A stretch of DNA of 64,000 bases from Agrococcus sp. SL85. GTDB taxonomy: Bacteria; Actinomycetota; Actinomycetes; Actinomycetales; Microbacteriaceae. Under the pieces are notes generated by a model. That model was not told the DNA's origin. It made no database searches and worked only from the letters and a program-made list of their open reading frames with translations. The position numbers and the translations under genes are program-made. This document shows positions 27,444 to 35,805 of the stretch, one piece after another (position 1 is the stretch's first letter; the number at the start of each line of letters is the position of its first letter). The stretch covers positions 2,170,001 to 2,234,000 of the forward strand of contig NZ_CP113066.1 of the NCBI RefSeq assembly GCF_026625845.1. The letters run 5' to 3'.

Positions 27444-28103
27444 GTGGGCGGCGGCGAGCAGGTCGTGGGCGACGAGCCCGCCGAGCGCGCCGCCGCGCAC
27501 CGCGACAGGGTGCCGGCCTTCGAGCCCGCGCCCGAGCCCGAGGAGCCGCTCGTCGCCGAGCACGCCTGGGGCACGCCCACGCAGATGTCGAGCGAGCTGC
27601 CGGGCGTGCCCGACCACTTCCAGCGGCTCTGGACGCCGTACCGCATGGTCTACATCCAGCAGGGGCAGATGCCGGAGGAGCACGCGTGCCCCTTCTGCCG
27701 CGCGCCGGAGCTGGCCGACGACCAGGGGCTCGTCGTGCACCGCGGCGAGACCGCGTTCGTGCTCATGAACCTCTACCCCTACAACACGGGCCACATCATG
27801 GTCTGCCCGTACCGCCACGTGGGGATGTACGACCAGGCGACCACCGAGGAGGTCGCCGAGATGGCCGTGCTCACGCAGACGGCCATGCGCGTGCTCTCGC
27901 AGGTGACGCGCTGCCAGGGCTTCAACATCGGCATGAACCAGGGCCGCATCGCGGGCGCCGGGATCGCCGACCACCTGCACCAGCACATCGTGCCGCGGTG
28001 GAGCCTCGACGCGAACTTCTTCCCCATCATCGCCAAGACGAAGGCGCTCCCGATCCTCATCGAGGACATGCGGCGCGACCTGCAGGAGGCCTGGCCGGCC
28101 TGA
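27444..28103 (+). CDS. HIT-domain nucleotide hydrolase/phosphorylase
   Basis: A 219-residue histidine-triad protein, of the actinobacterial AP4A phosphorylase-like group. The first 50 residues are low-complexity and acidic. From [20 protein letters not shown] the family sequence begins, with CPFCRAPEL (two Cys, possible zinc), [20 protein letters not shown] and the triad [10 protein letters not shown]. The family hydrolyses or phosphorolyses dinucleoside polyphosphates made by aminoacyl-tRNA synthetases, which fits its position directly behind thrS. The start is uncertain: GTG 27444 gives this length, but an internal ATG at 27588 would drop the unconserved leader. Confidence 0.88.
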   Translation: MGGGEQVVGDEPAERAAAHRDRVPAFEPAPEPEEPLVAEHAWGTPTQMSSELPGVPDHFQRLWTPYRMVYIQQGQMPEEHACPFCRAPELADDQGLVVHRGETAFVLMNLYPYNTGHIMVCPYRHVGMYDQATTEEVAEMAVLTQTAMRVLSQVTRCQGFNIGMNQGRIAGAGIADHLHQHIVPRWSLDANFFPIIAKTKALPILIEDMRRDLQEAWPA

Positions 28104-28153
28104 GCCCGGCCGACCCGCGGCGGCGCGTGCGCGGCGACGCCCTCCAGGCGGCG

Positions 28154-28159
28154 TACGAT
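28154..28159 (+). promoter_or_regulatory. -10 element TACGAT for pdxS
   Basis: TACGAT ends 8 nt before GTG 28168, consistent with a leaderless or nearly leaderless pdxST transcript. Confidence 0.45.
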
Positions 28160-28167
28160 CGAGGATC

Positions 28168-29067
28168 GTGACCGATCAGCACCAGACCACCACCGGCACG
28201 CAGCGCGTCAAGCGCGGCCTCGCCGACATGCTCGTCGGCGGCGTCATCATGGACGTCGTCACCCCCGAGCAGGCCCGCATCGCCGAGGACGCCGGCGCCG
28301 TCGCCGTCATGGCCCTCGAGCGCGTGCCCGCCGACATCCGCGCGCAGGGCGGCGTCGCCCGCATGTCCGACCCCGACCTCATCGACGCCATCAAGGCGGA
28401 GGTGACGATCCCCGTCATGGCGAAGGCCCGCATCGGCCACTTCGTCGAGGCGCAGGTGCTCGAGGCGCTCGAGGTCGACTACATCGACGAGTCCGAGGTG
28501 CTGAGCCCCGCCGACTACGTCAACCACATCGACAAGTGGGGCTTCGAGGTGCCCTTCGTGTGCGGCGCGACGAACCTCGGCGAGGCGCTCCGCCGCATCA
28601 CCGAGGGCGCGGCGATGATCCGCTCCAAGGGCGAGGCCGGCACCGGCGACGTCTCGGAGGCGATGAAGCACATCCGCACCATCAAGGGCGAGATCCGCCG
28701 CCTGGGCGCGCTCTCGAAGGACGAGCTGTTCGTCGCGGCCAAGGAGCTGCAGGCGCCGTACGAGCTCGTCGCCGAGGTCGCCGAGTCGGGCCGCCTGCCC
28801 GTCGTGCTCTTCGTCGCCGGCGGCGTCGCGACGCCCGCCGATGCGGCGATGATGATGCAGATGGGCGCCGACGGCGTCTTCGTCGGCTCCGGCATCTTCA
28901 AGTCCGGCAACCCGGAGGCCCGTGCCGCCGCGATCGTGCGCGCCACCGCCTCCTACGACGACCCGAAGGCGATCGCGGAGGCCTCGCGCGGCCTCGGCGA
29001 GGCCATGGTCGGCATCAACGTGGCCGACCTGCCCGCGCCGCACCGCCTCGCCGAGCGCGGCTGGTAG
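28168..29067 (+). CDS. pdxS: Pyridoxal 5'-phosphate synthase lyase subunit PdxS
   Basis: A 299-residue synthase subunit of the ribose-5-phosphate-dependent vitamin B6 pathway. It combines ribose 5-phosphate, glyceraldehyde 3-phosphate and ammonia supplied by PdxT. The sequence is nearly invariant in the family: [45 protein letters not shown] with its active-site Lys, DYIDESEVL, and [20 protein letters not shown] in the phosphate-binding end. The gap to pdxT is 2 bp, so the two subunits are co-translated. Confidence 0.98.
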   Translation: MTDQHQTTTGTQRVKRGLADMLVGGVIMDVVTPEQARIAEDAGAVAVMALERVPADIRAQGGVARMSDPDLIDAIKAEVTIPVMAKARIGHFVEAQVLEALEVDYIDESEVLSPADYVNHIDKWGFEVPFVCGATNLGEALRRITEGAAMIRSKGEAGTGDVSEAMKHIRTIKGEIRRLGALSKDELFVAAKELQAPYELVAEVAESGRLPVVLFVAGGVATPADAAMMMQMGADGVFVGSGIFKSGNPEARAAAIVRATASYDDPKAIAEASRGLGEAMVGINVADLPAPHRLAERGW

Positions 29068-29069
29068 CG

Positions 29070-29663
29070 ATGGCCGGCCGGCCCCGCGTCGGCGTCCTCG
29101 CCCTGCAGGGCGACGTGCGCGAGCACCTCGCGATGCTGCAGGGCCTGGGCGCCGACGCGCGCCCCGTGCGCACGCGCGCGCAGCTCGACGACGTCGCCGG
29201 GCTCGTGCTGCCCGGCGGCGAGTCGAGCGTCATCGACCGCCTCGCGCGCATCCTCGGGGTGCGCGACGCGATCGTCGAGCGGATCGCCGAGGGCATGCCG
29301 GTCTACGGCACGTGCGCGGGCCTCATCCTGCTGGCCGACAAGATCCTCGACGCGGCGCCGGGCCAGACGAGCTTCGGCGGGCTCGACGCCGTCGTGCGGC
29401 GGAACGCCTTCGGCAGCCAGGTCGACTCGTTCGAAGCCGACCTCGACGTGCCGGTGCTCGGCGCGCCGCCCGTGCGCGCCGTCTTCATCCGCGCGCCCGT
29501 CGTCGAGCGCGTGGGGGAGCGGGCCACGGCCCTCGCGGACGTCGGCGGCCGCGTCGTCGCGATCGAGCAGGGGCCGCTGCTCGGCACCTCCTTCCACCCG
29601 GAGGTGCAGGGCGAGGAGCGCTTCCACCGGCGCTTCCTCGACCGCGTGGACGGCCTCGCGTGA
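29070..29663 (+). CDS. pdxT: Pyridoxal 5'-phosphate synthase glutaminase subunit PdxT
   Basis: A 197-residue class I glutamine amidotransferase that delivers ammonia to PdxS. The start blocks VGVLALQGDVREHLAML and VLPGGESSVIDRL are present (the family usually has GGEST). The nucleophile Cys lies in YGTCAGLILLADKI, and the His-Glu pair in LLGTSFHPEVQGEERFHR. RNAFGSQVDSFE is the PdxS-contact block. ATG 29070 lies 2 bp after the pdxS stop. Confidence 0.97.
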   Translation: MAGRPRVGVLALQGDVREHLAMLQGLGADARPVRTRAQLDDVAGLVLPGGESSVIDRLARILGVRDAIVERIAEGMPVYGTCAGLILLADKILDAAPGQTSFGGLDAVVRRNAFGSQVDSFEADLDVPVLGAPPVRAVFIRAPVVERVGERATALADVGGRVVAIEQGPLLGTSFHPEVQGEERFHRRFLDRVDGLA

Positions 29664-29703
29664 GCGCCTCGGCCGCCTGTCGCGACCTGTCGGCGGCCAC
29701 TGG

Positions 29704-29709
29704 CAGGAT
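29704..29709 (+). promoter_or_regulatory. -10 element CAGGAT for the EamA transporter gene
   Basis: CAGGAT ends 6 nt before GTG 29716, again without a Shine-Dalgarno sequence. Confidence 0.4.
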
Positions 29710-29715
29710 CGCCGC

Positions 29716-30654
29716 GTGAGCATCCTGCAGCGCGTGCCCTGGCAGCTCCTCTGGGTCGCGCTCGCCCTCGTCTGGGGCTCGAGCTTCCTCTGGATGAAGG
29801 TCGCGCTCGAGGCCCTCCACCCCATGCAGCTCTCGACCCTGCGCGTCGTCGTCGCCGCCGCCACGCTGCTGCTGCTCGCCGTGGCGCTCCGGCAGCCGCT
29901 GCCGCGCGACGGCCGCACCTGGGCGCTGCTCGCCGTCTGCTCCTTCTTCCTCACGGCGCTGCCGTTCACGGCCTTCGTCGTGGCCGAGACCCGCATCTCG
30001 TCGGGCCTCGCCGCGATCGGCAACGCGGTCACGCCCATCGCCACCGTCCTCTTCGCGCTCCTGCTGCTGCCGAGCGACCGGCCGACGCCCCGCAAGCTCA
30101 CGGCCGTGGGCGTCGGCTTCGTCGGCGTCGTGCTCGTCGCCGAGCCCTGGGCGAGCGAGGGCGCGCCAGACCTCGTCGGCTTCCTCATCGCCCTCGCCGG
30201 CGGCGTCTCCTACGGCATCGGCTGGACCCTGAACCGGCGCCTGCTCGCGGGCACCGAGGTGCCCGGGCTCGCGCATCCCACCGCGCTCATGCTCACGGGC
30301 GCGCCCATGACGATCGCCGCGCTGCTCGTCTGGTCCGCGATCGAGGGCTGGCCGCCGCTCGCGCCCGTCGCGACCGAGCAGCTGCTGCCCGCGCTCGGCG
30401 CCGTCGCGGTGCTCGGCGTCGTCGGCACCGGCGTCGCCTACATCCTCCAGTTCGAGGTCGTGCGGAGCGTCGGGCCGACGATCTCGGCCACCGTCACATA
30501 CTTCATCCCCGTCGTCGCGGTCGGGCTCGGGTTCCTCGTGCTGCACGAGCGGCTCGGGGCGTGGCAGCTCATCGGCGCCGCGGTCGTCATCGGCGCGGGG
30601 CTGCTCATCCAGGGCCGGCGCGCCCGGAAGCCGCAGGCCGCGCCCGCCGCCTGA
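29716..30654 (+). CDS. EamA-family (DMT) transporter
   Basis: A 312-residue drug/metabolite transporter with ten membrane helices and two EamA repeats. The first repeat contains LVWGSSFLWMKVALEALHPM and the second YGIGWTLNRRLL to GTGVAYILQFEVVRSVGPT. Such proteins export amino acids or other small metabolites, and nothing here identifies the substrate. A basic tail (RRARKPQ) ends the protein. It lies between pdxT and yebC with its own promoter hexamer. Confidence 0.9.
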   Translation: MSILQRVPWQLLWVALALVWGSSFLWMKVALEALHPMQLSTLRVVVAAATLLLLAVALRQPLPRDGRTWALLAVCSFFLTALPFTAFVVAETRISSGLAAIGNAVTPIATVLFALLLLPSDRPTPRKLTAVGVGFVGVVLVAEPWASEGAPDLVGFLIALAGGVSYGIGWTLNRRLLAGTEVPGLAHPTALMLTGAPMTIAALLVWSAIEGWPPLAPVATEQLLPALGAVAVLGVVGTGVAYILQFEVVRSVGPTISATVTYFIPVVAVGLGFLVLHERLGAWQLIGAAVVIGAGLLIQGRRARKPQAAPAA

Positions 30655-30678
30655 CGGGGCGCGCGCGGCGGCGCCTGC

Positions 30679-30684
30679 CAGGAT
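30679..30684 (+). promoter_or_regulatory. -10 element CAGGAT for the 205-residue membrane protein gene
   Basis: CAGGAT ends 6 nt before GTG 30691. Confidence 0.4.
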
Positions 30685-30690
30685 GGCGCC

Positions 30691-31308
30691 GTGCAGCCCT
30701 ACTCCGCCCGTCCCGCCGTCGCCGCGCTCCAGGTCCTGTGGGACCTCGCCGCGGTCGGCACGCTCATCGCCGCGATCTGGGTCTCGGAGCAGGTGCGTGC
30801 CGCGATCGCCTCCTTCGGCGGCTTCGGCCGGCAGATCGAGGACGCCGGCGCCGGGTTCGCGACGACCCTCTCCGGCGCGGGCGACGCGCTCGCGCAGGTG
30901 CCGTTCATCGGCGAGGGCGTCGCGCAGCCGTTCCGCGACGCCTCGGGCTCCGCGACCGAGCTCTCAGCGGCGGGGGAGTCGCTGCGCGGCTCGGTGGAGG
31001 CGCTCGCCGCGGCGGTCGGCACGGCCCTGTGGCTGCTGCCCGCGCTCCTGCTCGTGCTCATCTGGCTCGTGCCGCGCGTGCGCGGCGCGCTGCGGGCGGC
31101 GTCGACCGCGCGCATGGCCGCGACGCCCGGCGGCCGCGACCTGCTCGCGCTCCGCGCCCTCGTCGCCCAGCCCGCAGCGCGCGTGCTGCGGGTCGCGCCC
31201 GATCCCGCGGCGGCGCTGCGCGCGGGCGACGCGGCGGTGCTCGAGGCGCTCGCCGCGCTCGAGATCCGCTCGGCGGGCGCGCGGCGGCGCGGCGATAGAG
31301 TGTCCTGA
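30691..31308 (+). CDS. Conserved hypothetical membrane protein
   Basis: A 205-residue protein with one hydrophobic helix near residues 14-32, a Gly/Ala/Ser-rich stretch (FGGFGRQIEDAGAGFATTL) that looks extracytoplasmic, and a second helix near 110-130 (ALWLLPALLLVLIWLVPRV). A basic cytoplasmic tail follows. I recognise no domain. Its last codons contain the -10 of yebC (TAGAGT 31296-31301). Probably real: coding bias is strong, and a start-linked hexamer is present. Confidence 0.75.
   Translation: MQPYSARPAVAALQVLWDLAAVGTLIAAIWVSEQVRAAIASFGGFGRQIEDAGAGFATTLSGAGDALAQVPFIGEGVAQPFRDASGSATELSAAGESLRGSVEALAAAVGTALWLLPALLLVLIWLVPRVRGALRAASTARMAATPGGRDLLALRALVAQPAARVLRVAPDPAAALRAGDAAVLEALAALEIRSAGARRRGDRVS
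31296..31301 (+). promoter_or_regulatory. -10 element TAGAGT for yebC
   Basis: TAGAGT lies inside the end of the preceding gene, 31 bp before ATG 31333. Unlike the leaderless cases this transcript keeps a short leader with CAGGAG 4 nt before the start. Confidence 0.4.
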
Positions 31309-31332
31309 CCCCCCAACCGATCCAGGAGCAGC

Positions 31333-32094
31333 ATGTCCGGACACTCCAAGTGGGCGACGACCAAGCACAAGAAGGCCGTCATCGACGCGAAGCGCGCGAA
31401 GTCGTTCGCGAAGCTCATCAAGAACATCGAGGTCGCCGCGAAGCTCGGCGGCGCCGACCTGTCGGGCAACCCCACGCTCGTCGACGCCGTCCAGAAGGCG
31501 AAGAAGACGAGCGTCCCCAACGACAACATCGATCGCGCCATCAAGCGCGGCGCCGGCCTCACGGGCGACGCCGTCGAGTACACGACGATCATGTACGAGG
31601 GCTACGGCCCCTCGGGCGTCGCGCTCATGATCGAGTGCCTCACCGACAACAAGAACCGCGCCGCGGCCGAGGTCCGCACCGCGATGACGCGGAACGGCGG
31701 CACGATGGCCGACCCGGGCTCGGTCGCGTACAACTTCAGCCGCAAGGGCGTCGTGGCGGTCACGAAGACCGAGGGCCTCACCGAGGACGACATCCTGCTC
31801 GCCGTGCTCGACGCGGGCGCCGAGGAGGTGCTCGACCAGGGCGAGGGCTTCGAGATCCTCTCGGAGGCGACCGACCTCGTCGCGGTCCGCACCGCGCTGC
31901 AGGAGGCGGACATCGACTACGACTCCGCCGACGTGGAGTTCGTGCCGAACCTCCGGGTCGAGGTCGACGCCGACACGGCGCGCAAGGCGCTGCGGCTCAT
32001 CGACGCGCTCGAGGACAGCGACGACGTGCAGAACGTCTACGCCAACCTCGACATCCCCGCCGAGGTGCAGGCGCAGCTCGACGAGGACGAGTAG
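31333..32094 (+). CDS. YebC/PmpR family protein
   Basis: A 253-residue member of the YebC/TACO1 family, known as DNA-binding transcription factors and more recently as helpers for translating proline stretches. The N-terminal [20 protein letters not shown] is the family signature. Further blocks are [31 protein letters not shown] and [28 protein letters not shown] precedes ATG 31333. It is followed after 5 bp by ruvC, the usual actinobacterial order. Confidence 0.96.
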   Translation: MSGHSKWATTKHKKAVIDAKRAKSFAKLIKNIEVAAKLGGADLSGNPTLVDAVQKAKKTSVPNDNIDRAIKRGAGLTGDAVEYTTIMYEGYGPSGVALMIECLTDNKNRAAAEVRTAMTRNGGTMADPGSVAYNFSRKGVVAVTKTEGLTEDDILLAVLDAGAEEVLDQGEGFEILSEATDLVAVRTALQEADIDYDSADVEFVPNLRVEVDADTARKALRLIDALEDSDDVQNVYANLDIPAEVQAQLDEDE

Positions 32095-32099
32095 CGGCG

Positions 32100-32660
32100 A
32101 TGCCGGGGCCGTCGCCCGTGCGGGTGCTCGGCGTCGACCCCGGCCTCACCCGCTGCGGCATCGGCGTCGTCGACGTCGAGCGGCGCGTGCCGAGCCTCGT
32201 GCACGTCGAGGTCGTGCGCTCCGACGCCGACGAGGCGATCGAGCAGCGGCTGCTGCGGATCGGTCGCGGCGTCGAGGCCGCCATCGACGCGCACCGGCCC
32301 CGCGTGATCGCGATCGAGCGCGTCTTCGCGCAGGCGAACCTGCGCTCTGTCATGGGCGTCGCCCAGATCTCGGGCATCGTGCTGCGGGCCGCGGCGGAGC
32401 GCGGCATCCCGATCGCGATGCTCACGCCCTCCGAGGTCAAGGCCGCCGTCACGGGCTATGGCGGCGCCGACAAGCGTCAGGTGGCCGAGATGGTGCGGCG
32501 CCTGCTGCGGCTCGAGGCGGCGCCGCGTCCCGCCGACGCCGCGGATGCGCTCGCGATCGCCATCGCGGAGGGCTGGCGCGTGCGCGCCGTCGCGTCCGCC
32601 GTGGCGACCCCGGCGCAGCAGGCGTGGGCTGCGGCCGAGACGGCGGCCCGGCGGCGCTGA
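32100..32660 (+). CDS. ruvC: Crossover junction endodeoxyribonuclease RuvC
   Basis: A 186-residue Holliday-junction resolvase. The four acidic catalytic positions are visible: Asp in RVLGVDPGLTRCGIG, Glu in VIAIERVFAQANL, and the two Asp in RPADAADALAIAIAEG. It acts with the RuvAB branch-migration motor, yet ruvAB lies 2.5 kb downstream, separated by an MFS/MarR module. ATG 32100 is 5 bp after the yebC stop. Confidence 0.96.
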   Translation: MPGPSPVRVLGVDPGLTRCGIGVVDVERRVPSLVHVEVVRSDADEAIEQRLLRIGRGVEAAIDAHRPRVIAIERVFAQANLRSVMGVAQISGIVLRAAAERGIPIAMLTPSEVKAAVTGYGGADKRQVAEMVRRLLRLEAAPRPADAADALAIAIAEGWRVRAVASAVATPAQQAWAAAETAARRR

Positions 32661-32696
32661 CGGGGGAGGCGTCCGCGCCCTCGCGGCGAGCACGGA

Positions 32697-32753
32697 CAGA
32701 AGGTTGACGCAGGTCAAGCACCAGGCGTATCGTTGACGCAGATCAACCTTCTG
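32697..32753 (+). promoter_or_regulatory. MFS promoter with two MarR-type operators
   Basis: -35 TTGACG (32704-32709) and -10 TATCGT (32728-32733) are 18 bp apart. Two near-identical boxes, GTTGACGCAGGTCAAG (32703-32718) and GTTGACGCAGATCAAC (32732-32747), cover the -35 and the end of the -10. The whole is framed by an 11-bp perfect inverted repeat, CAGAAGGTTGA (32697-32707) and TCAACCTTCTG (32743-32753). A dimeric repressor bound here would block RNA polymerase. The MarR protein encoded behind the transporter is the obvious candidate. Confidence 0.75.
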
Positions 32754-32766
32754 CTCAGGGAGTCCC

Positions 32767-34440
32767 ATGTCCACCGTCGCCGCCGCCCCGCGCCGCGTGC
32801 TCGCACCCCTGTCGGGCCTGCTGCTCGGCATGTTCGTCTCGATGATCGCCTCGACGGTGGTCTCGACCTCGCTGCCCGTCATCGTCCACGACCTGGGCGG
32901 CGACCAGGGCGTCTTCACCTGGGTCGTGACGGCCACGCTGCTCACGACCGCCATCTCCACCCCGATCTGGGGCAAGCTCGCCGATCTCGTCGACCGCAAG
33001 CGGCTCTACCAGATCGCGCTCGTCGTCTTCGTGCTCGCGACCGCGGCCGCCGGCTTCGCGCAGGACCCGGGCTCCCTCATCGCCTTCCGAGCCGTGCAGG
33101 GCCTCGGCGCGGGCGGGCTCGCCGCGCTCAGCCAGGTGCTCATGGCCGACATCATCAGCCCGCGCGAGCGCGGCCGCTACATGGGCCTGTTCGGCGCCGT
33201 GATGGCGGTCGCGACCGTGGGTGGGCCGCTGCTCGGCGGCGTGATCACCGACTCCATCGGCTGGCGCTGGAACTTCTTCGTCTCGCTGCCGATCGCCGTC
33301 GCCGCGCTGCTGCTCGTGCAGCGCACCGTGCCGCGCGGCACGCCGAGCACCCGCAGGCCCCGCATCGACGTCGTCGGCATCGTGCTGCTCTCGACGGCCG
33401 TCTCGCTGCTGCTCGTGTGGATCACGAGCGCCGGCAGCGCCTTCCCCTGGTGGGGCACCGAGACCGCGCTCATGGTGGGCGGCGCGGTGCTCGCCGCGGT
33501 GCTCTTCGTGATCGTCGAGCTGCGCGCCTCCGAGCCGCTCGTGCCGCTGACGCTCTTCCGCGACCGCACCTTCTCGCTCTCGGTCGTCGCCTCGATCGCG
33601 ACGGGCATCGCGATGTTCGGCGCCTCGGTCTTCCTCGGGCAGTACATGCAGATGGCCCGCGGGGCGACCCCCACGGAGGCCGGACTCATGACGATCCCCA
33701 TGATCGCGGGCCTGCTGCTCTCGTCGGTCGGGGTCGGCGCGCTCATCACGCGCTTCGGCGTGTGGAAGCCCTACCTCGTGCTCGGCGGCATCCTCCTGAC
33801 GGCGGGCGCCGCGCTGCTCTCGACCATCCGCTACGACACCGACTTCGTGCTCGTCTCGCTCTTCATGGCGATGCTCGGCGCTGGCGTCGGCATGACGATG
33901 CAGAACCTCGTGCTCATCGTGCAGAACTCGGCGCGGCCCGAGGAGATCGGCGTCGCGAGCGCGGGCGTCACGTTCTTCCGCAGCCTCGGCGGCACGGTCG
34001 GCGTCTCGCTCATGGGCGCCGCGCTCGCCACCCGCGTCACCGACCTCTTCGCCGGCGCGCAGGACCGCATCGTCGCCGCGCTCGCCGAGCTCGGCCCCGA
34101 CGGCGCGCAGTGGGCCGCGACGCTGCAGAGCGGCACGCTGCCGCAGGTCTCGACGCTGCCGGAGGGGCTCCGCGTCATCGTCGAGGACATCTACGCGCAG
34201 GGCATCTCGAGCGCGTTCCTCATCGCCGTGCCGTTCGCGGTCGTCAGCGTCATCGCGATCCTGCTGCTGCCGGACGCGCCGCTCAGCGGCATGACGACGA
34301 GCGAGCGCCGCGATGCGGCCGAGGCCGACCTCGCGACCGTCGCCGTGCCGCAGGGCATGGCGGGCCTCACGGCGACGGGGTCCGTCCGCGTCGTCGACGG
34401 CGGCGCGCCTACGATGGAGGACCGTGACCGAGACGAGTGA
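32767..34440 (+). CDS. MFS multidrug efflux transporter (DHA2/EmrB-QacA type)
   Basis: A 557-residue, probably 14-helix drug:H+ antiporter. Motif A-like GKLADLVDRKRLY follows helix 2. Motif C-like VATVGGPLLGGVITDSIGWR and FRAVQGLGAGGLAALSQVLM are typical of the family. Substrates are unknown and likely hydrophobic toxic compounds. AGGGAG lies 4 nt before ATG 32767. The promoter carries two MarR-type operators, and a MarR gene overlaps the 3' end by 17 nt, so the pair should be self-regulated. The module interrupts the usual ruvC-ruvA neighbourhood. Confidence 0.94.
   Translation: MSTVAAAPRRVLAPLSGLLLGMFVSMIASTVVSTSLPVIVHDLGGDQGVFTWVVTATLLTTAISTPIWGKLADLVDRKRLYQIALVVFVLATAAAGFAQDPGSLIAFRAVQGLGAGGLAALSQVLMADIISPRERGRYMGLFGAVMAVATVGGPLLGGVITDSIGWRWNFFVSLPIAVAALLLVQRTVPRGTPSTRRPRIDVVGIVLLSTAVSLLLVWITSAGSAFPWWGTETALMVGGAVLAAVLFVIVELRASEPLVPLTLFRDRTFSLSVVASIATGIAMFGASVFLGQYMQMARGATPTEAGLMTIPMIAGLLLSSVGVGALITRFGVWKPYLVLGGILLTAGAALLSTIRYDTDFVLVSLFMAMLGAGVGMTMQNLVLIVQNSARPEEIGVASAGVTFFRSLGGTVGVSLMGAALATRVTDLFAGAQDRIVAALAELGPDGAQWAATLQSGTLPQVSTLPEGLRVIVEDIYAQGISSAFLIAVPFAVVSVIAILLLPDAPLSGMTTSERRDAAEADLATVAVPQGMAGLTATGSVRVVDGGAPTMEDRDRDE
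34410..34415 (+). promoter_or_regulatory. -10 element TACGAT for the MarR gene, inside the MFS coding region
   Basis: TACGAT ends 8 nt before GTG 34424 and would give the regulator a second, internal promoter. GGAGG in the same gap could equally serve as its ribosome-binding site. Confidence 0.4.
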
Positions 34441-34906
34441 CGCAGCAGCGCCCGCGCCCGACGCCGACCGCCACGCAGCGGTCCAGGCGGTCGAGGACGA
34501 GCTCTCGAGCCTCATCGGGAGCGTCCGCCGGGTGCTCGCCGAGCACGCCGAGCGCGTCAGCCCCGGCATGCTGCCGGGCGTCTACAAGGTGCTCACGACC
34601 ATCGCGCGGCACGAGGGGATCACGCTCTCGGCGCTCGCCGAGTCGCTCATGGCCGACAAGGGCCAGATGAGCCGCGCGGTGCGCGAGCTCGAGGGCCTGG
34701 GACTCGTCGAGCGCGCCGCCGATCCCCGTGACCGGCGCTCGAGCGCGCTGCGGGCCACGGCGGTCGGCCAGGAGCGCCTCGCGGCCGCGCGCGCGCCGCG
34801 GGAGCGCGCCCTCGTCGCCGCGCTCGAGGACTGGGCGCTCGAGGACGTGCAGGCGCTCGCGCGGCTGCTCCGCGCGCTCGCCACGGGCACGACGCCCGGG
34901 GCGTGA
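34424..34906 (+). CDS. MarR-family transcriptional regulator
   Basis: A 160-residue winged-helix repressor. The DNA-binding part reads [20 protein letters not shown], then [20 protein letters not shown] with the wing. Flanking helices form the dimer interface. GTG 34424 overlaps the end of the MFS gene by 17 nt. It most likely senses a substrate of that pump and represses the operator pair at 32697-32753, which is inference from context and operator shape. Its stop is 4 bp from the stop of a convergent small membrane gene. Confidence 0.9.
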   Translation: MTETSDAAAPAPDADRHAAVQAVEDELSSLIGSVRRVLAEHAERVSPGMLPGVYKVLTTIARHEGITLSALAESLMADKGQMSRAVRELEGLGLVERAADPRDRRSSALRATAVGQERLAAARAPRERALVAALEDWALEDVQALARLLRALATGTTPGA

Positions 34907-34910
34907 GTCG

Positions 34911-35093
34911 TCAGCCGCGCGTGCGGTTGCCGCGGTAGCCGTACTCGATCGGCAGCGCGATCGAGGCCATGATCATGACGAAGCCGACCATGAACAGCAC
35001 CGCCTCCATGCCCACGGCCTGGAAGGCGTAGCCGGTGACCACGAAGCCGCCGACCATGAGGACCATCGAGACCAGGAAGACGATGAAGGGCAT
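34911..35093 (-). CDS. Small two-helix membrane protein
   Basis: A 60-residue protein, almost all membrane: helix 1 within [20 protein letters not shown] and helix 2 within [20 protein letters not shown], with a basic end [10 protein letters not shown]. No function is recognised. GGAG lies about 6 nt before ATG 35093, and a TAGGTT hexamer (35134-35139, minus strand) lies 40 bp upstream. It sits between the MarR gene and ruvA on the opposite strand and may belong to the same inserted block as the efflux pump. Confidence 0.7.
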   Translation of the reverse strand: MPFIVFLVSMVLMVGGFVVTGYAFQAVGMEAVLFMVGFVMIMASIALPIEYGYRGNRTRG

Positions 35094-35196
35094 GCGTGGC
35101 TCCGGAGGATTCGGGTGCGGGGGACCGGGATCGAACCTACCAGTCCAGGGCCGCGCGCCCGCGGCGCGGCAGCGCGCCGGGCACCGCGCGGCGGCC

Positions 35197-35202
35197 TAGG
35201 CT
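35197..35202 (+). promoter_or_regulatory. -10 element TAGGCT for a leaderless ruvA transcript
   Basis: TAGGCT ends 6 nt before GTG 35209, giving ruvAB a promoter of its own now that ruvC is not adjacent. Confidence 0.5.
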
Positions 35203-35208
35203 TCCAGG

Positions 35209-35805
35209 GTGATCGCGAGGCTCGACGGAACCGTGCTGTCCGCCGCCGGCGGGCGGCTCGTCGTGGGCGTCGGCGGGGTCGGGCTCTCGGTGGCCGTGAC
35301 GCCGCAGTGCTCGCTCGCCGCCCGCGAGGGGCAGCGGATCGCGCTCCGCACCGCGCTCGTCGTGCGCGAGGACGAGCTCTCGCTCTACGGCTTCGAGACC
35401 GACGCGGAGCTCGAGGCCTTCGACCTGCTGCGCGGGGTCTCCGGCGTGGGCCCCAAGTCGGCGCTCGGCGTGCTCGCGCACCTCGCACCCGACGCGCTCG
35501 CGCGCGCCGTCGAGGGCGCCGACGAGCGCGCGTTCAAGGCCGTGAGCGGCATCGGGCCGAAGACGGCCAAGCTCATCATCCTGCAGCTCACCGGCAAGGT
35601 GCACGCGGCGGCCGTCGTGCCCACGGCCGCGGCGCCCGACGCCCGGGCCGACGTGCTCGTCGCGCTCACCGGCCTCGGCTGGCCCGAGCGCTCCTCGGTC
35701 GAGGCGATCGACCGCGCGGTCGCGGTCGCGCCGGAGGCCGCCGCGAGCACGGGCACGCTGCTGCGCGCGGCCCTCGCCATCCTCGGCCCTGGCGGCCGCG
35801 CATGA
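35209..35805 (+). CDS. ruvA: Holliday junction branch migration protein RuvA
   Basis: A 198-residue junction-binding protein. The N-terminal OB fold begins [20 protein letters not shown]. Two helix-hairpin-helix motifs follow: [19 protein letters not shown] and [19 protein letters not shown]. The C-terminal domain that contacts RuvB contains [19 protein letters not shown]. The stop overlaps the ruvB start (ATGA), as usual for this pair. Confidence 0.97.
   Translation: MIARLDGTVLSAAGGRLVVGVGGVGLSVAVTPQCSLAAREGQRIALRTALVVREDELSLYGFETDAELEAFDLLRGVSGVGPKSALGVLAHLAPDALARAVEGADERAFKAVSGIGPKTAKLIILQLTGKVHAAAVVPTAAAPDARADVLVALTGLGWPERSSVEAIDRAVAVAPEAAASTGTLLRAALAILGPGGRA

Noticed and set aside
35120..35150. 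A tRNA-like T-arm sequence (minus strand GGTTCGATCC) upstream of the small membrane gene
   Set aside because: The flanking bases do not pair as a T-stem, and no anticodon arm or acceptor is found. It is only a chance match beside a -10 candidate.
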